From Gluconobacter albidus (GTDB lineage: Bacteria > Pseudomonadota > Alphaproteobacteria > Acetobacterales > Acetobacteraceae), in assembly GCF_002723915.1 (NCBI RefSeq), contig NZ_BEWL01000010.1:62001-126000 (forward strand): 64,000 nt of DNA, given 5' to 3'. The notes beneath the pieces are model-generated. The model saw only the letters and a list, made by a program, of their open reading frames with translations, did no database searches and was not told where the DNA came from. The position numbers and the translations under genes were made by a program. Below, one piece after another: positions 27,163-34,350 of this stretch (position 1 is its first letter; each line of letters opens with the position of its first letter).

Positions 27163-27467
27163 GCCGGGCCTCCTGCGGGCTTGAAACGATCTCTTACCGA
27201 TTGAGGAGCACCGTCCAGAACATCAATAGATCCTTCGAAGATGTGCTCATGTAGGGCGTACCATTCGTCAGGAAAGCGGTCGGTGTTCTCGTGGTTGAGT
27301 TTAACTTCCCATTCCCGGCAATCAGCATGATAGGCCCCGTTCCAGAAACCATCATCGCATACGCCAGCGACCCGAAGATATGTTTCGCCGGGTTCAATAA
27401 TTTTCAGGCACGCATCACACTGATGCCTTTTCCGGGCCGTTACTGACTTCTCACTGCAAAATCCCAT
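27159..27467 (-). CDS. Phage protein with Cys-rich zinc-binding-like N terminus (102 aa)
   Basis: The N terminus RKRHQCDACLKIIEPGETYLRV and a later YHADCREWE place four Cys/His ligands (CxxC ... HxxxC) as in treble-clef zinc ribbons of phage proteins. ATG 27467 shares a base with the upstream stop (TGATG); the 3' end overlaps the next gene as ATGA. Function unknown. Confidence 0.65.
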   Translation of the reverse strand: MGFCSEKSVTARKRHQCDACLKIIEPGETYLRVAGVCDDGFWNGAYHADCREWEVKLNHENTDRFPDEWYALHEHIFEGSIDVLDGAPQSVRDRFKPAGGPA

Positions 27468-28300
27468 CACTCCCCTCCCTCGCGTGTGAGGGCGGCGCGG
27501 ATCGGGCGCGCGAACAGACGGATGATATTACCGTCCTCATCATCCCAGACATCCACAAATGACCAGCCATCCGCGATCAGGTCTCCACGCTGGTCAAATC
27601 GCGCGAGTATTTCAGCCGATAACTCTTTGTCCCAGTCTTCTTCCTCCCGTTCATCAGATTTCAGAATGACTTCAATTCCGAATTCCTCGGCGGCCTGCTT
27701 GAAGCGGGGAAAAGTGTCGCCCTCCTGAAAAAGCCGGCTCAAGCGGCAACTCGGCAATTTTGGGTCTGACGAGGTATTTCCTGTTAGGACCGCCCATACG
27801 GCGTCGGGCTGCTCCTTCTCCAACACCTTCACCCTCGCCTCCAGCGCGGCGACGTTGGCGGGGCATTCAATGGGCTTCCATCCAACGAACCAGTCATCAG
27901 GGAGACCGCCATAGCCAACGGGAGCGGCCACACCCCATCCGATATCAAAGCCATCTTCGGGGATGCCGGGATGAGACACGACAACCCATCTTCCATTCCA
28001 CGGCTTCAAATCTGCGCGTTCAGGGCGAAGGCGCGGAAAGAGATCATCATGGATCTTGGCAAGGATCGGGGATCTGTCTTTTTTTGCCTCCGACATTGGC
28101 CGCAAGCTGGCCACCGCATCCACCCGCCGCGCTTCTTCCGCGCCTCGGGCTTCGGCTTCCTCAATGTGGGCCCAAGCCCTTTGGCAGATTTCTTCTTGAT
28201 AGGATTGGTTAAGCAGATGGAAAATCCTTTCCGGACCAATAGCCTTAGCCAAGGCTATCACCTGCTCATCCCGCGTCCGCACGTTCTGTTCCTGCGTCAT
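27467..28300 (-). CDS. Uncharacterised phage protein (277 aa)
   Basis: No domain is recognised. The N terminus is charged and helical (HIEEAEARGAEEARRVDAV). A middle segment (WNGRWVVVSHPGIPEDGFDIGWGVAAPVGYG, GWKPIECP) looks like a beta-rich module, and a coiled ALEARVKVLEKEQ follows. The C-terminal half is acidic. It is tightly coupled on both sides (ATGA with 28297, TGATG with 27467) in the leftward early operon. Confidence 0.6.
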   Translation of the reverse strand: MTQEQNVRTRDEQVIALAKAIGPERIFHLLNQSYQEEICQRAWAHIEEAEARGAEEARRVDAVASLRPMSEAKKDRSPILAKIHDDLFPRLRPERADLKPWNGRWVVVSHPGIPEDGFDIGWGVAAPVGYGGLPDDWFVGWKPIECPANVAALEARVKVLEKEQPDAVWAVLTGNTSSDPKLPSCRLSRLFQEGDTFPRFKQAAEEFGIEVILKSDEREEEDWDKELSAEILARFDQRGDLIADGWSFVDVWDDEDGNIIRLFARPIRAALTREGGE

Positions 28301-28461
28301 TCTGCTGCACTCCGGCTGGCTGCCACGTCACGGATCTGCCGTCCGGTGCCTGACCAGCGGAATTCGTAGTCCGGTGCGGATAGCCCGGCATGGTGGGACT
28401 GGACTTCGTGCCAGCGGCCATCGTTCAGGCCGAGGTGATTGGTCGGGTCTTTCTGGGTCAT
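28297..28461 (-). CDS. Small phage protein (54 aa)
   Basis: It starts MTQKDPTNHLGLNDGRWHEV at ATG 28461, which overlaps the upstream stop as TGATG; AGAGGA lies about 10 bases before. It ends ASRSAAE, overlapping the next gene by ATGA. No known domain. Confidence 0.55.
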   Translation of the reverse strand: MTQKDPTNHLGLNDGRWHEVQSHHAGLSAPDYEFRWSGTGRQIRDVAASRSAAE

Positions 28462-28559
28462 CACCACGTAATCCTCTGTGCCCAATCGTCGAAATTTTCG
28501 TCATGGCCCGCGTCTGGCTCTGTGAAGAACCGGCGGATTTTCCTGAGAAGCCGGATCAT
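28461..28559 (-). CDS. Microprotein (32 aa), basic then acidic
   Basis: It begins MIRLLRKIRRFFTEPDAGHD and ends AQRITW. The basic amphipathic N terminus (RLLRKIRRFF) could bind membrane or nucleic acid. The gene starts one base after the previous stop and ends in a TGATG overlap, so coupling supports translation. Function unknown. Confidence 0.45.
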   Translation of the reverse strand: MIRLLRKIRRFFTEPDAGHDENFDDWAQRITW

Positions 28560-28560
28560 C

Positions 28561-28650
28561 TCAAACACTCCCCGGCCGCGAGCCGGCCGCAAGGTGGAGC
28601 AGGATCACGAGGGCCAGCGCCTCGATCAGGGTGGGAATTTGGGAGGTCAT
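28561..28650 (-). CDS. Microprotein (29 aa) with one membrane segment
   Basis: MTSQIPTLIEALALVILLHL is followed by a short polar tail. The hydrophobic stretch is long enough for one transmembrane helix. ATG 28650 overlaps the upstream gene's stop as ATGA. It resembles other tiny phage membrane peptides, but nothing specific can be assigned. Confidence 0.45.
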   Translation of the reverse strand: MTSQIPTLIEALALVILLHLAAGSRPGSV

Positions 28651-29093
28651 GCTTCACCTCGGGCTTTGGCGAGGGCGGCATGCGCCTGCTTCACAGTTTC
28701 AAGAAGAGCTGGGCCAATGTCCGGTAGCAAATGCGCAGCCGTGTTCAGATCTTTCGCAGCCATGCGCAGAGCCTCATAAAGCTCAGGCGCAGCGGCGATT
28801 AGGTGGGCGTCCGGGGCAGCAATGCCGCGAATATCCGTCCGGTAAACAGACGAATTTGCTTTTGCCTCATCCACGCCGGTGACTGATCTATCGCCAACTT
28901 CGAATTTGAGTAGATTCTTGGCTTCAACCATTCCTTGAGTTGGCTGGAATACTGGCTGTGCGCCACGCATCCCCCAGCGACGGAACTGCATGACGTATCT
29001 ACGTCCTGAGTGGGTCGTCGCAAGGTAAACCTGATTGCCATTGGCGTTCCCGAACCACGCCCACGGACCCTTCGTAAACTTCGCTTCACTCAT
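28647..29093 (-). CDS. Conserved-type phage protein (148 aa)
   Basis: It starts MSEAKFTKGPWAWFGNANG; near the C terminus PDAHLIAAAPELYEALRMAAKDL is a motif I recognise from many uncharacterised phage early proteins. ATG 29093 is preferred (TGATG with the upstream gene) over GTG 29105. Probably cytosolic; function unknown. Confidence 0.65.
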   Translation of the reverse strand: MSEAKFTKGPWAWFGNANGNQVYLATTHSGRRYVMQFRRWGMRGAQPVFQPTQGMVEAKNLLKFEVGDRSVTGVDEAKANSSVYRTDIRGIAAPDAHLIAAAPELYEALRMAAKDLNTAAHLLPDIGPALLETVKQAHAALAKARGEA

Positions 29094-29266
29094 CACGCGC
29101 TCCACTTCTCTGCATTCAGCAGGCCGCTCTCACGGCGGATTTCGTTGTCGTCGTGTCGGAGGTCGGAGAGGCACGGCAGGGCCGCCGCACGCTCGATCCG
29201 CTCCATGAGGAGGGAGCGCGCAATCACGTCGCTCAGGTCCTCGTTGATCTCGCGGGGGTGGGTCAT
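29093..29266 (-). CDS. Small phage protein (57 aa)
   Basis: It begins MTHPREINEDLSDVIARSLL and ends LLNAEKWSA; helical and charged. Overlaps with both neighbours (ATGA at 29263-29266, TGATG at 29093) argue that it is translated. No domain recognised. Confidence 0.55.
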   Translation of the reverse strand: MTHPREINEDLSDVIARSLLMERIERAAALPCLSDLRHDDNEIRRESGLLNAEKWSA

Positions 29267-29910
29267 GCCGGCACCATGTCATCTGCTTCTTCAGAAGCAG
29301 CCTTCATCAGTTCTTCAGCCCGCTGCGTTGCCGCGTTCTGCAGCTCCAGTGCTCTTGGGTCTTCTCGGCCAGAAAGCTTCTCCAGCCCTTCCCGGTACTT
29401 CTCGTTTGCCGTCAGTTCCTCGAGCTTCACCAAGGTCGGCGCCTGAGACAGGGCAGCAACCCAGCGGCTGACCCAAGGCGTCCACGCATCGCCGGATGCC
29501 TGTTTCGGCGGCTCCTGCCGAACTCGCAGCGGCTTGACCGTGTAGAGCTTCTTGCTGCCGCGCGTGACCTGCAGCGCCAGCGGCGTATCCTGCGTGATGT
29601 CAGTCATGTGGCTGATGCGGATGCCGCCAACCGCAATGCCACCGAACTTGACGGATGGCTCACGGAAAAGGGTCATGCCCTTCCCCGCATATGTCTTCCC
29701 GTCCTTGCCCCAGACGTTCACCAGAACGCGGCGCATCGACTTGCACGGATAGTAAGGCTTGCCGTTGCAACCATCGTAGAAAATGGCAATCGGCTGGTCT
29801 GCGTTGCCTTCGCGCACATCCTGAATGCGCACTGTCAGCGGGCCGCCCATCAGATCGTCAGCATTCAACTGATCCGACTTGGCAATAATGGTTTTCGACA
29901 GATCGACCAT
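29263..29910 (-). CDS. Phage protein adjacent to exonuclease, possible recombination partner
   Basis: 215 residues. The first part (IIAKSDQLNADDLMGGPLTVRIQDV, FREPSVKFGGIAVGGIRISHM) is beta-rich, as in a family usually found next to YqaJ exonucleases; the C-terminal quarter is helical and charged (QRAEELMKAASEEADDM). Its place directly after the exonuclease suggests a single-strand-binding or annealing role, but I see no RecT/Erf/Bet motif, so this is inference from context. Confidence 0.6.
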   Translation of the reverse strand: MVDLSKTIIAKSDQLNADDLMGGPLTVRIQDVREGNADQPIAIFYDGCNGKPYYPCKSMRRVLVNVWGKDGKTYAGKGMTLFREPSVKFGGIAVGGIRISHMTDITQDTPLALQVTRGSKKLYTVKPLRVRQEPPKQASGDAWTPWVSRWVAALSQAPTLVKLEELTANEKYREGLEKLSGREDPRALELQNAATQRAEELMKAASEEADDMVPA

Positions 29911-30602
29911 CAGAGAACGATCTCCTCTTCCATGCTGCGCCGTTCCGTTTCCAGGAACCGCAGGTCAGGGCTTTTCAGGGCTGTTTCGTATTCGGCGCGC
30001 TTGGCTGCGATCTCGCCTTCAAAGGCCATCGCGGCATCAATCAGCGCGTCCTGCATCACTGGATCCGGATAGACGCGGCGGATCATCATCTTGCCGCCGC
30101 CCATGGCCGGGAAGCTGATGAAGTCGAGCCACTTCCGGCCAGAGACGAGCAGTCCGGTCTGGATCTGGGCCATGTATTCGACCGGGACTTCTCCGCCGCA
30201 GATCACCCCGAGCTGCAGGCCGTGGGCGCGGGACTTGCATTCCAGCAGACCCTCCTGCCCGACCAGTCCATCTGGCGAGTATCCAATCGTGAAGCCGAAC
30301 CGGTCTTCGGTCATGAAACCAACTTCCGCCACCGGCGCGATGTTCTGCGCGTAGAGCAGCTTGGCCTCGATCTCGTCTTCATGGCCGCGCTGCATGGCAA
30401 AGGTCTGAGGCACTTCCTCGACCACGCCACTGATGCGCTGCGCCAGAAGATCCAGAACCAGTCGGCGCGCGGTCTCGTTCTTGGCGGCCTTCCCTGTCGG
30501 GGTCAGCAGCTTGCCGATCACGCTTGCCGTCAGAACGCCGCAGCGCGCCTGCAGCCATTCGTCCGTGCCCTGCTCCAGATCGGTGTAAATGCGAAGGCTC
30601 AT
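29910..30602 (-). CDS. YqaJ-type viral recombinase (lambda-exonuclease-like)
   Basis: 230 residues. The lambda-exonuclease fold is visible: EQGTDEWLQARCGVLTAS at the start, MQRGHEDEIEAKLLYA, IGYSPDGLVGQEGLLECKS (catalytic Asp, then Glu-x-Lys) and VEYMAQIQTGLLVSGRKWLDFISF. It degrades one strand from double-strand ends to feed single-strand annealing recombination. Overlaps with both neighbours place it in the leftward early operon. Confidence 0.87.
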   Translation of the reverse strand: MSLRIYTDLEQGTDEWLQARCGVLTASVIGKLLTPTGKAAKNETARRLVLDLLAQRISGVVEEVPQTFAMQRGHEDEIEAKLLYAQNIAPVAEVGFMTEDRFGFTIGYSPDGLVGQEGLLECKSRAHGLQLGVICGGEVPVEYMAQIQTGLLVSGRKWLDFISFPAMGGGKMMIRRVYPDPVMQDALIDAAMAFEGEIAAKRAEYETALKSPDLRFLETERRSMEEEIVL

Positions 30603-30889
30603 GCCACCCCCCGCGTTTCCATCATGATAAAAGCCAGACCGGCCTGCACCGCGCCGAGCGTCCGCATGATCTGCTTCACGTCGGGGCGCTCGTAGATCTC
30701 GTTCAGCCGCGTCAGTGCGGACGTCTTCACGTCCCGAGCCACGCGCCGGTCATTCTCCAGCGGCGCAATGATCGCCTGATTGCTGTGGTAGGTGATCAGG
30801 CTCTCAAGGTTCAGGATCTCCCGCCGTACCGCAGGCGGAAAGAACTCCAGTTCGCCAGACGCACTTCGGGCGTTTGCTGTTTCACGCAT
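30599..30889 (-). CDS. Uncharacterised phage early protein (96 aa)
   Basis: Mostly helical (FPPAVRREILNLESLITYHSNQ, RLNEIYERPDVKQIMRTLG), with no recognised domain. Its stop overlaps the exonuclease start as ATGA, so the two are coupled. A role beside recombination is possible but not shown. Confidence 0.6.
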   Translation of the reverse strand: MRETANARSASGELEFFPPAVRREILNLESLITYHSNQAIIAPLENDRRVARDVKTSALTRLNEIYERPDVKQIMRTLGAVQAGLAFIMMETRGVA

Positions 30890-30917
30890 TTCAGAAATTC
30901 CTGGGTTTATTTGCCGG

Positions 30918-31106
30918 TCAGGCGGTTTCGAGGGCTTTTGCGTTGATCTCGTGTCGGAGATTGATTGCCGAGCGGGCCAGCTTGAACTTCACGTCGAACA
31001 CTTCATCAGAGTTCAGGTGCTTGAGGGCTTCTGCGACGTCCGGGCGCATCATGAAGTTGCGGGCCGCGTGCATGTCGCTGATGGCTTTTTCGAGGACCTG
31101 AGCCAT
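30918..31106 (-). CDS. Small phage protein (62 aa)
   Basis: MAQVLEKAISDMHAARNFMM begins a helical protein, mixed charge, no domain known. ATG 31106 overlaps the upstream stop (TGATG), and a 28-base gap follows before the 96-aa gene. Confidence 0.6.
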   Translation of the reverse strand: MAQVLEKAISDMHAARNFMMRPDVAEALKHLNSDEVFDVKFKLARSAINLRHEINAKALETA

Positions 31107-31333
31107 CACGCATCCTCCATCATCGAAATGGTGATGCGCTGGTCTGCGATCTGATTTTCAAGGGCCAGCAGTTCGGAAAGCTGATCGTCGTTCGGATCTT
31201 CCAGAACGTCGATCGCGTCATACGCATCCTGCAATCCACGCAGGTAATCGTATTCGTCGTCCAGAGCCGTGTTGCCAGCGCCGTAGCGGGCATCAAACGC
31301 GCTCTGTGAGAAATTGTCAGGCAGGTTCGCCAT
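31106..31333 (-). CDS. Small acidic phage protein, first of the leftward operon (75 aa)
   Basis: MANLPDNFSQSAFDARYGAG is followed by a very acidic stretch (DDEYDYLRGLQDAYDAIDVLEDPNDDQ). It is the first gene after the operator cluster at 31378-31436, so its promoter should be the repressor-controlled leftward promoter. Function unknown. Confidence 0.65.
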   Translation of the reverse strand: MANLPDNFSQSAFDARYGAGNTALDDEYDYLRGLQDAYDAIDVLEDPNDDQLSELLALENQIADQRITISMMEDA

Positions 31334-31369
31334 TGTGGTTCTCCCTCGCCGCTTCGTGCGGTGTGAGAG

Positions 31370-31440
31370 AACCTTATGGCCGTTATGGCCAGCCCGTCAA
31401 CATCTATTTGGCCATCGTGGCCATATTTTTGTGGCCATAA
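31370..31440 (-). promoter_or_regulatory. Left-operon operators, GGCCAnnnTGGCC type
   Basis: Two 13-bp sites, GGCCGTTATGGCC (31378-31390) and GGCCATCGTGGCC (31410-31422), plus a third half site GGCC at 31433-31436 followed by ATAA, lie just upstream of the leftward early operon. The same motif occurs between the cI and cro genes. I infer binding by the CI-like repressor (or Cro) to silence the left promoter in the lysogen. Confidence 0.7.
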
Positions 31441-31445
31441 ATTTT

Positions 31446-31473
31446 CACAAAAAGAAACCCGGCTCTCACCGGG
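31446..31473 (-). terminator. Rho-independent terminator (minus strand)
   Basis: On the minus strand ACCCGG-TGAGAG-CCGGGT is followed by TTCTTTTTG. It lies just after the proline-rich microprotein stop (31480), so it ends that short unit before the leftward operators. Confidence 0.7.
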
Positions 31474-31479
31474 TCTCTG

Positions 31480-31617
31480 TCAGCTTACTGGCTGGGGCGG
31501 TTCCTGCATGGGTGGCGGCCCCTCACCTGTCGGTGGGTATGGATTGGGGTGCGGTGGTCCGGGAGGGCTTGGCGGCGGTGCTGGTGGCTGGCCGCAGCCA
31601 GTTCGAGTGTAGGGCAT
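31480..31617 (-). CDS. Proline-rich microprotein (45 aa)
   Basis: MPYTRTGCGQ leads into a run dominated by Pro with Gly, His and Tyr (PPAPPPSPPGPPHPNPYPP) and ends PPQPVS; about half of the residues are proline. ATG 31617 has a strong AAGGAG 7 bases upstream. The gene lies between two minus-strand terminators (31682-31708 and 31446-31473), an isolated unit in the immunity region. No family recognised. Confidence 0.55.
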   Translation of the reverse strand: MPYTRTGCGQPPAPPPSPPGPPHPNPYPPTGEGPPPMQEPPQPVS

Positions 31618-31681
31618 AGTCGTCTCCTTGATGGGTGACGATTATTCAAAGCCTGTCTGTCGTGGCGGTTCGATTGGGGTA

Positions 31682-31708
31682 AAAAGAAACCCGACCGGAG
31701 CCGGGTAA
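31682..31708 (-). terminator. Rho-independent terminator behind the P63C gene
   Basis: Minus strand: ACCCG-GCTCCGGT-CGGGT followed by TTCTTTTTAC. It begins 7 bases past the P63C-domain gene stop and so ends the cI-P63C transcript. Confidence 0.75.
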
Positions 31709-31714
31709 AATAAT

Positions 31715-32608
31715 TTATTTCGATTTCGGCAATGAGAGCGAAAGCTGAACGATCTCATGTCCATAATGTTCTGCGACTTTATCTCGTAATTCTCGTATAT
31801 CACTGCAAGATTTAGCTAACCCTACGACCTCCCAACACCTGGAAACGAGAGCACGGACGCCCACATTTTCTGTCAATTGCCGATGCCAGTGAATTCCTTT
31901 TTCTGGCTTATTTTCTTTGAGATATGTCGCCACATCTGGATCTAGCGTATCATATATTAATTCTGTGACGAGTTTTCCCCACCATTTTGGTCGACTTTGT
32001 AGTGGCGTAGACCAGTTGGTCAAACGTCCGAATTCTTCCCATAACTCGTCTGGAAAAGTTTTCTCCCAATTTCTGAGCTCTTCAGCAATGAAAGCGCGAA
32101 GCTTTACCTGCAGTGCATCTTCTGCACGTTCATATTGGTAACCAGTTGCTTCATCAACGAGAGCATCTAGGCCAGTACGCGTGAGACCTGCGGTGAGAAC
32201 CGCGCAACGTATTGCGATTTCCTTCTGTCGTTCTGTTAAGCCGCTCGCATTTTGATAAAGGGCCTGTACATAGCCCCGACAAATTAACTCAAAATGCTCT
32301 GTGGTAATTCCAATTGCTACCCATTGCGTTCCAGGGATTGTGAATCTAATGGTTTCCTGCAGGATTTTCTCTAGGTTTATAAACGGGTTAAGCGCCTTCT
32401 GTCCTATATAATCCTGCAGACTTCCGCGTTCGATATTTGCTATGGCCTTTGTTGTTGAGCCAGAGGAGACCACACGACGGCCATCTCCTAAAACATAGCA
32501 ATCTAACTCGTTCCCACCGAGGTCCAGCTTTCCCTTCCATTTTGCAAATGGAAGAGTTGCGATTTCTTCTGGAGTAATATCTTTGATGTTACTTTGCTGA
32601 TCACTCAT
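31715..32608 (-). CDS. P63C-domain phage protein co-transcribed with the repressor
   Basis: 297 residues. GRRVVSSGSTTKAI near the N terminus and DALVDEATGYQYERAEDALQVKLRAFI, then HWHRQLTEN and IRELRDKVAEHYGH, follow the P63C domain family, which is found in phages and mobile elements and whose biochemistry is not established. ATG 32608 is preferred over the upstream start. It lies 7 bases behind cI, is AT-rich compared with neighbours, and so is expressed in the lysogen. A role in immunity or exclusion is inferred from that position only. Confidence 0.75.
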   Translation of the reverse strand: MSDQQSNIKDITPEEIATLPFAKWKGKLDLGGNELDCYVLGDGRRVVSSGSTTKAIANIERGSLQDYIGQKALNPFINLEKILQETIRFTIPGTQWVAIGITTEHFELICRGYVQALYQNASGLTERQKEIAIRCAVLTAGLTRTGLDALVDEATGYQYERAEDALQVKLRAFIAEELRNWEKTFPDELWEEFGRLTNWSTPLQSRPKWWGKLVTELIYDTLDPDVATYLKENKPEKGIHWHRQLTENVGVRALVSRCWEVVGLAKSCSDIRELRDKVAEHYGHEIVQLSLSLPKSK

Positions 32609-32615
32609 CCTACCC

Positions 32616-33308
32616 TCACTTCCAAGTCCACTTCCCAACGACACGGCCGTTGATCCGCACATCATCAAGAGCCAGCTCGTAGGCCGGATATGCGGGGTTG
32701 ATGCTCATAATCCTGATGCGCTTGGGCTCTGATCCCATCACAACTTCCACGCGCTTCAAGACGACACCCAGGCCGTCCCAAAGCACATAGACGCCAGCCG
32801 GTGACGGCGTGGTGTGTCCGGTATCGACCAGAATGCGATCTCCGGCGCAGTAATCCGGCTCCATGCTGTCGCCGGCCACCCGGATAATCGTCAGCTTCGA
32901 CGGATCAGAGATGAAAGCGCTCACCAGTGCTCGCGGGAAGCTCCAGTGATCAATGGGTTGCTGGTGCTCAACAATATCTGAGACCACGGCGCCCATCCCG
33001 GCTTGAGGGGTGACGTCGATTTCAGGTACGTTGAGTGTGTCTCCGGCCACCCTAACTGAAGCAGGCGCAGGCTCCTCGATTTCCTCGAAGGAGATGGGCG
33101 CACCAATTTCGGTGAGGAGATCCAGCCGCCCTACTCCAAGCGCAAGCGCTAGCGGTTTCGCAAACTGCGGAGACACTCCGCGCTTGCCCTTGTCGATCTT
33201 GTTGTAGGTTGATGGGTCCATATTGGCGCGACGTGCGACGTCTGCCGCCCTCATCTCACGCCTTAAGCGGATCTCTTGAACGCGGCTTTCTGGGGTCTCG
33301 TCGGTCAT
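32616..33308 (-). CDS. CI-like repressor (XRE helix-turn-helix plus S24 peptidase domain)
   Basis: 230 residues. The N-terminal helix-turn-helix (EMRAADVARRANMDPSTYNKIDKGKRG, about 20-45) binds operators. The C-terminal S24/LexA-type domain has Ser148 in VAGDSMEPDY and Lys185 in VVLKRVE as catalytic pair. An Ala-Gly pair at 103-104 could be a self-cleavage site for SOS induction. It faces the cro-like gene across the 95-base operator region and is followed by the P63C gene. It should keep the prophage silent. Confidence 0.9.
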   Translation of the reverse strand: MTDETPESRVQEIRLRREMRAADVARRANMDPSTYNKIDKGKRGVSPQFAKPLALALGVGRLDLLTEIGAPISFEEIEEPAPASVRVAGDTLNVPEIDVTPQAGMGAVVSDIVEHQQPIDHWSFPRALVSAFISDPSKLTIIRVAGDSMEPDYCAGDRILVDTGHTTPSPAGVYVLWDGLGVVLKRVEVVMGSEPKRIRIMSINPAYPAYELALDDVRINGRVVGKWTWK

Positions 33309-33403
33309 GTGTCCAGTCTGGCCATATTTGGCTTAAAAAATATATGGCCATGATGGCCGTTATTGATTGACACTTTGGCCACCTCGGCCATATCTTCGTG
33401 GCC
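33309..33403. promoter_or_regulatory. cI/cro divergent operator region with repeated GGCCAnnnTGGCC sites
   Basis: Two full sites, GGCCATGATGGCC (33346-33358) and GGCCACCTCGGCC (33377-33389), a degenerate site GGCCATATTTGGC (33320-33332) and a half site GGCC (33400-33403) lie between the repressor and the cro-like gene. The AT-rich stretch TTAAAAAATATAT and TTGACA (33367-33372) fit promoter elements. The last half site abuts the cro start. Confidence 0.75.
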
Positions 33404-33622
33404 ATGACCCTTGACGAATACCGACGCCAAGAAGGCGTTACCGTCTCGGATCTCGCCGATGCCATTGGCGTGACCGGGCCCCACCGCATCAGGACCGTAT
33501 ATCGGTACCTGAAGCATGAGCGCACTCCAGCACTCCCGGTAATCCAGCGCATCTCAGAATTTACGGCGGGGAAAGTCACCTTCAATGACTTTTTGCCCGC
33601 AAAGGAGCCAGCCAATGCTTGA
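33404..33622 (+). CDS. Cro-like DNA-binding protein (72 aa)
   Basis: A short helix-turn-helix protein: MTLDEYRRQEGVTVSDLADAIG, then TVYRYLKHERTPALPVIQRISEFTAGKVTFNDFLPAKE. It is divergent from the CI-like repressor, the classic place of Cro, and likely competes for the same operators to allow lytic growth. ATG 33404 is chosen; GTG 33398 is the alternative. There is no clear Shine-Dalgarno, so it may be leaderless. Confidence 0.75.
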   Translation: MTLDEYRRQEGVTVSDLADAIGVTGPHRIRTVYRYLKHERTPALPVIQRISEFTAGKVTFNDFLPAKEPANA

Positions 33623-33698
33623 CCTCCTGACCTGCGCCTTCTGCGCCCTGTCCTTCGTCGCGTTCATTTGTGCGCATTTTGCCGGGAGGGTCGCGTGA
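33615..33698 (+). CDS. Membrane microprotein (27 aa)
   Basis: MLDLLTCAFCALSFVAFICA is one hydrophobic helix, then HFAGRVA. AAAGGAG lies 7 bases before ATG 33615, an excellent ribosome site. It overlaps the cro stop by 8 bases and the next gene by TGATG. Probably a single-span inner-membrane peptide; function unknown. Confidence 0.55.
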   Translation: MLDLLTCAFCALSFVAFICAHFAGRVA

Positions 33699-34114
33699 TG
33701 GCTCCTCACGGCAAACGTGTCGGCATTAACTGGACCGTCGAGACTGAAAACGTGCGCAAGATGCGGCGTGAGGGTCTTTCTTATAGCCAGATTGGCCTCG
33801 TTTACGGCTGTTCGGGATGGTCGGTTCGGGACGCGATGAAAGTCCGTGGCGCGACGGTTGCCCGGGCCAAGTCCCGGAAAACCGCTGCGGAGATCCGGAA
33901 AGCACAACGGGAAAAGGCCGTTCGGGATGCTCTGCGCAGAGAGGCCAAGGCGCAAGCCAGGAAGGTGGCACCGTCATGGATTGGAGGGTTAGCTCCTTTC
34001 AGTCTGCTGTCGAGGCTCGACCGCGACATTCAATCTGGCGCCGATCCCGTTGAAGCAAGCCGCGCCATCTTCGGTACTCGCACCCCTCGCCCGCTTATCG
34101 GCGTGTACGGCTGA
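33698..34114 (+). CDS. Phage helix-turn-helix-like basic protein (138 aa)
   Basis: The N-terminal NVRKMRREGLSYSQIGLVYGCSGWSVRDAMKVRG looks like a homeodomain-type helix-turn-helix; a very basic stretch follows (RAKSRKTAAEIRKAQREKAVRDALRREAKAQARK). ATG 33698 overlaps the microprotein stop. Likely a regulator or DNA-packaging/replication accessory of the rightward early operon; not further assignable. Confidence 0.6.
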   Translation: MAPHGKRVGINWTVETENVRKMRREGLSYSQIGLVYGCSGWSVRDAMKVRGATVARAKSRKTAAEIRKAQREKAVRDALRREAKAQARKVAPSWIGGLAPFSLLSRLDRDIQSGADPVEASRAIFGTRTPRPLIGVYG

Positions 34115-34116
34115 GT

Positions 34117-34299
34117 TCACCCCCAGATGTCCGCTCCAATCAACATCGCCAGTTTGAGCGCCAGGTGGTCCTTGACCTCCTGCGGCTGCCGACTGTGCAG
34201 GGCGCCCCAGATCTGGGCATCCCGGCACAGTGCAACGGCTAGATGCGGCGTGTCCGCATCGATCTCGAATTGTGGTGTCTGGGGCGCGTCTCCTTCCAT
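34117..34299 (-). CDS. Small opposite-strand phage protein (60 aa)
   Basis: MEGDAPQTPQFEIDADTPHL onward to LALKLAMLIGADIWG. ATG 34299 is preceded by AAGGAG 8 bases upstream, which makes it credible despite lying against the surrounding plus-strand genes. It fills a gap with no plus-strand gene. No domain recognised. Confidence 0.45.
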   Translation of the reverse strand: MEGDAPQTPQFEIDADTPHLAVALCRDAQIWGALHSRQPQEVKDHLALKLAMLIGADIWG

Positions 34300-34350
34300 C
34301 GTGGTTGCTCCTTCTCTGCTCAGTGACATGGCAGAGAATGGAGAAAACCG

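Noticed and set aside
31314-31619. Gly/Trp-rich plus-strand open frames
   Set aside because: They are antisense to the proline-rich microprotein and operators and lack a ribosome site.
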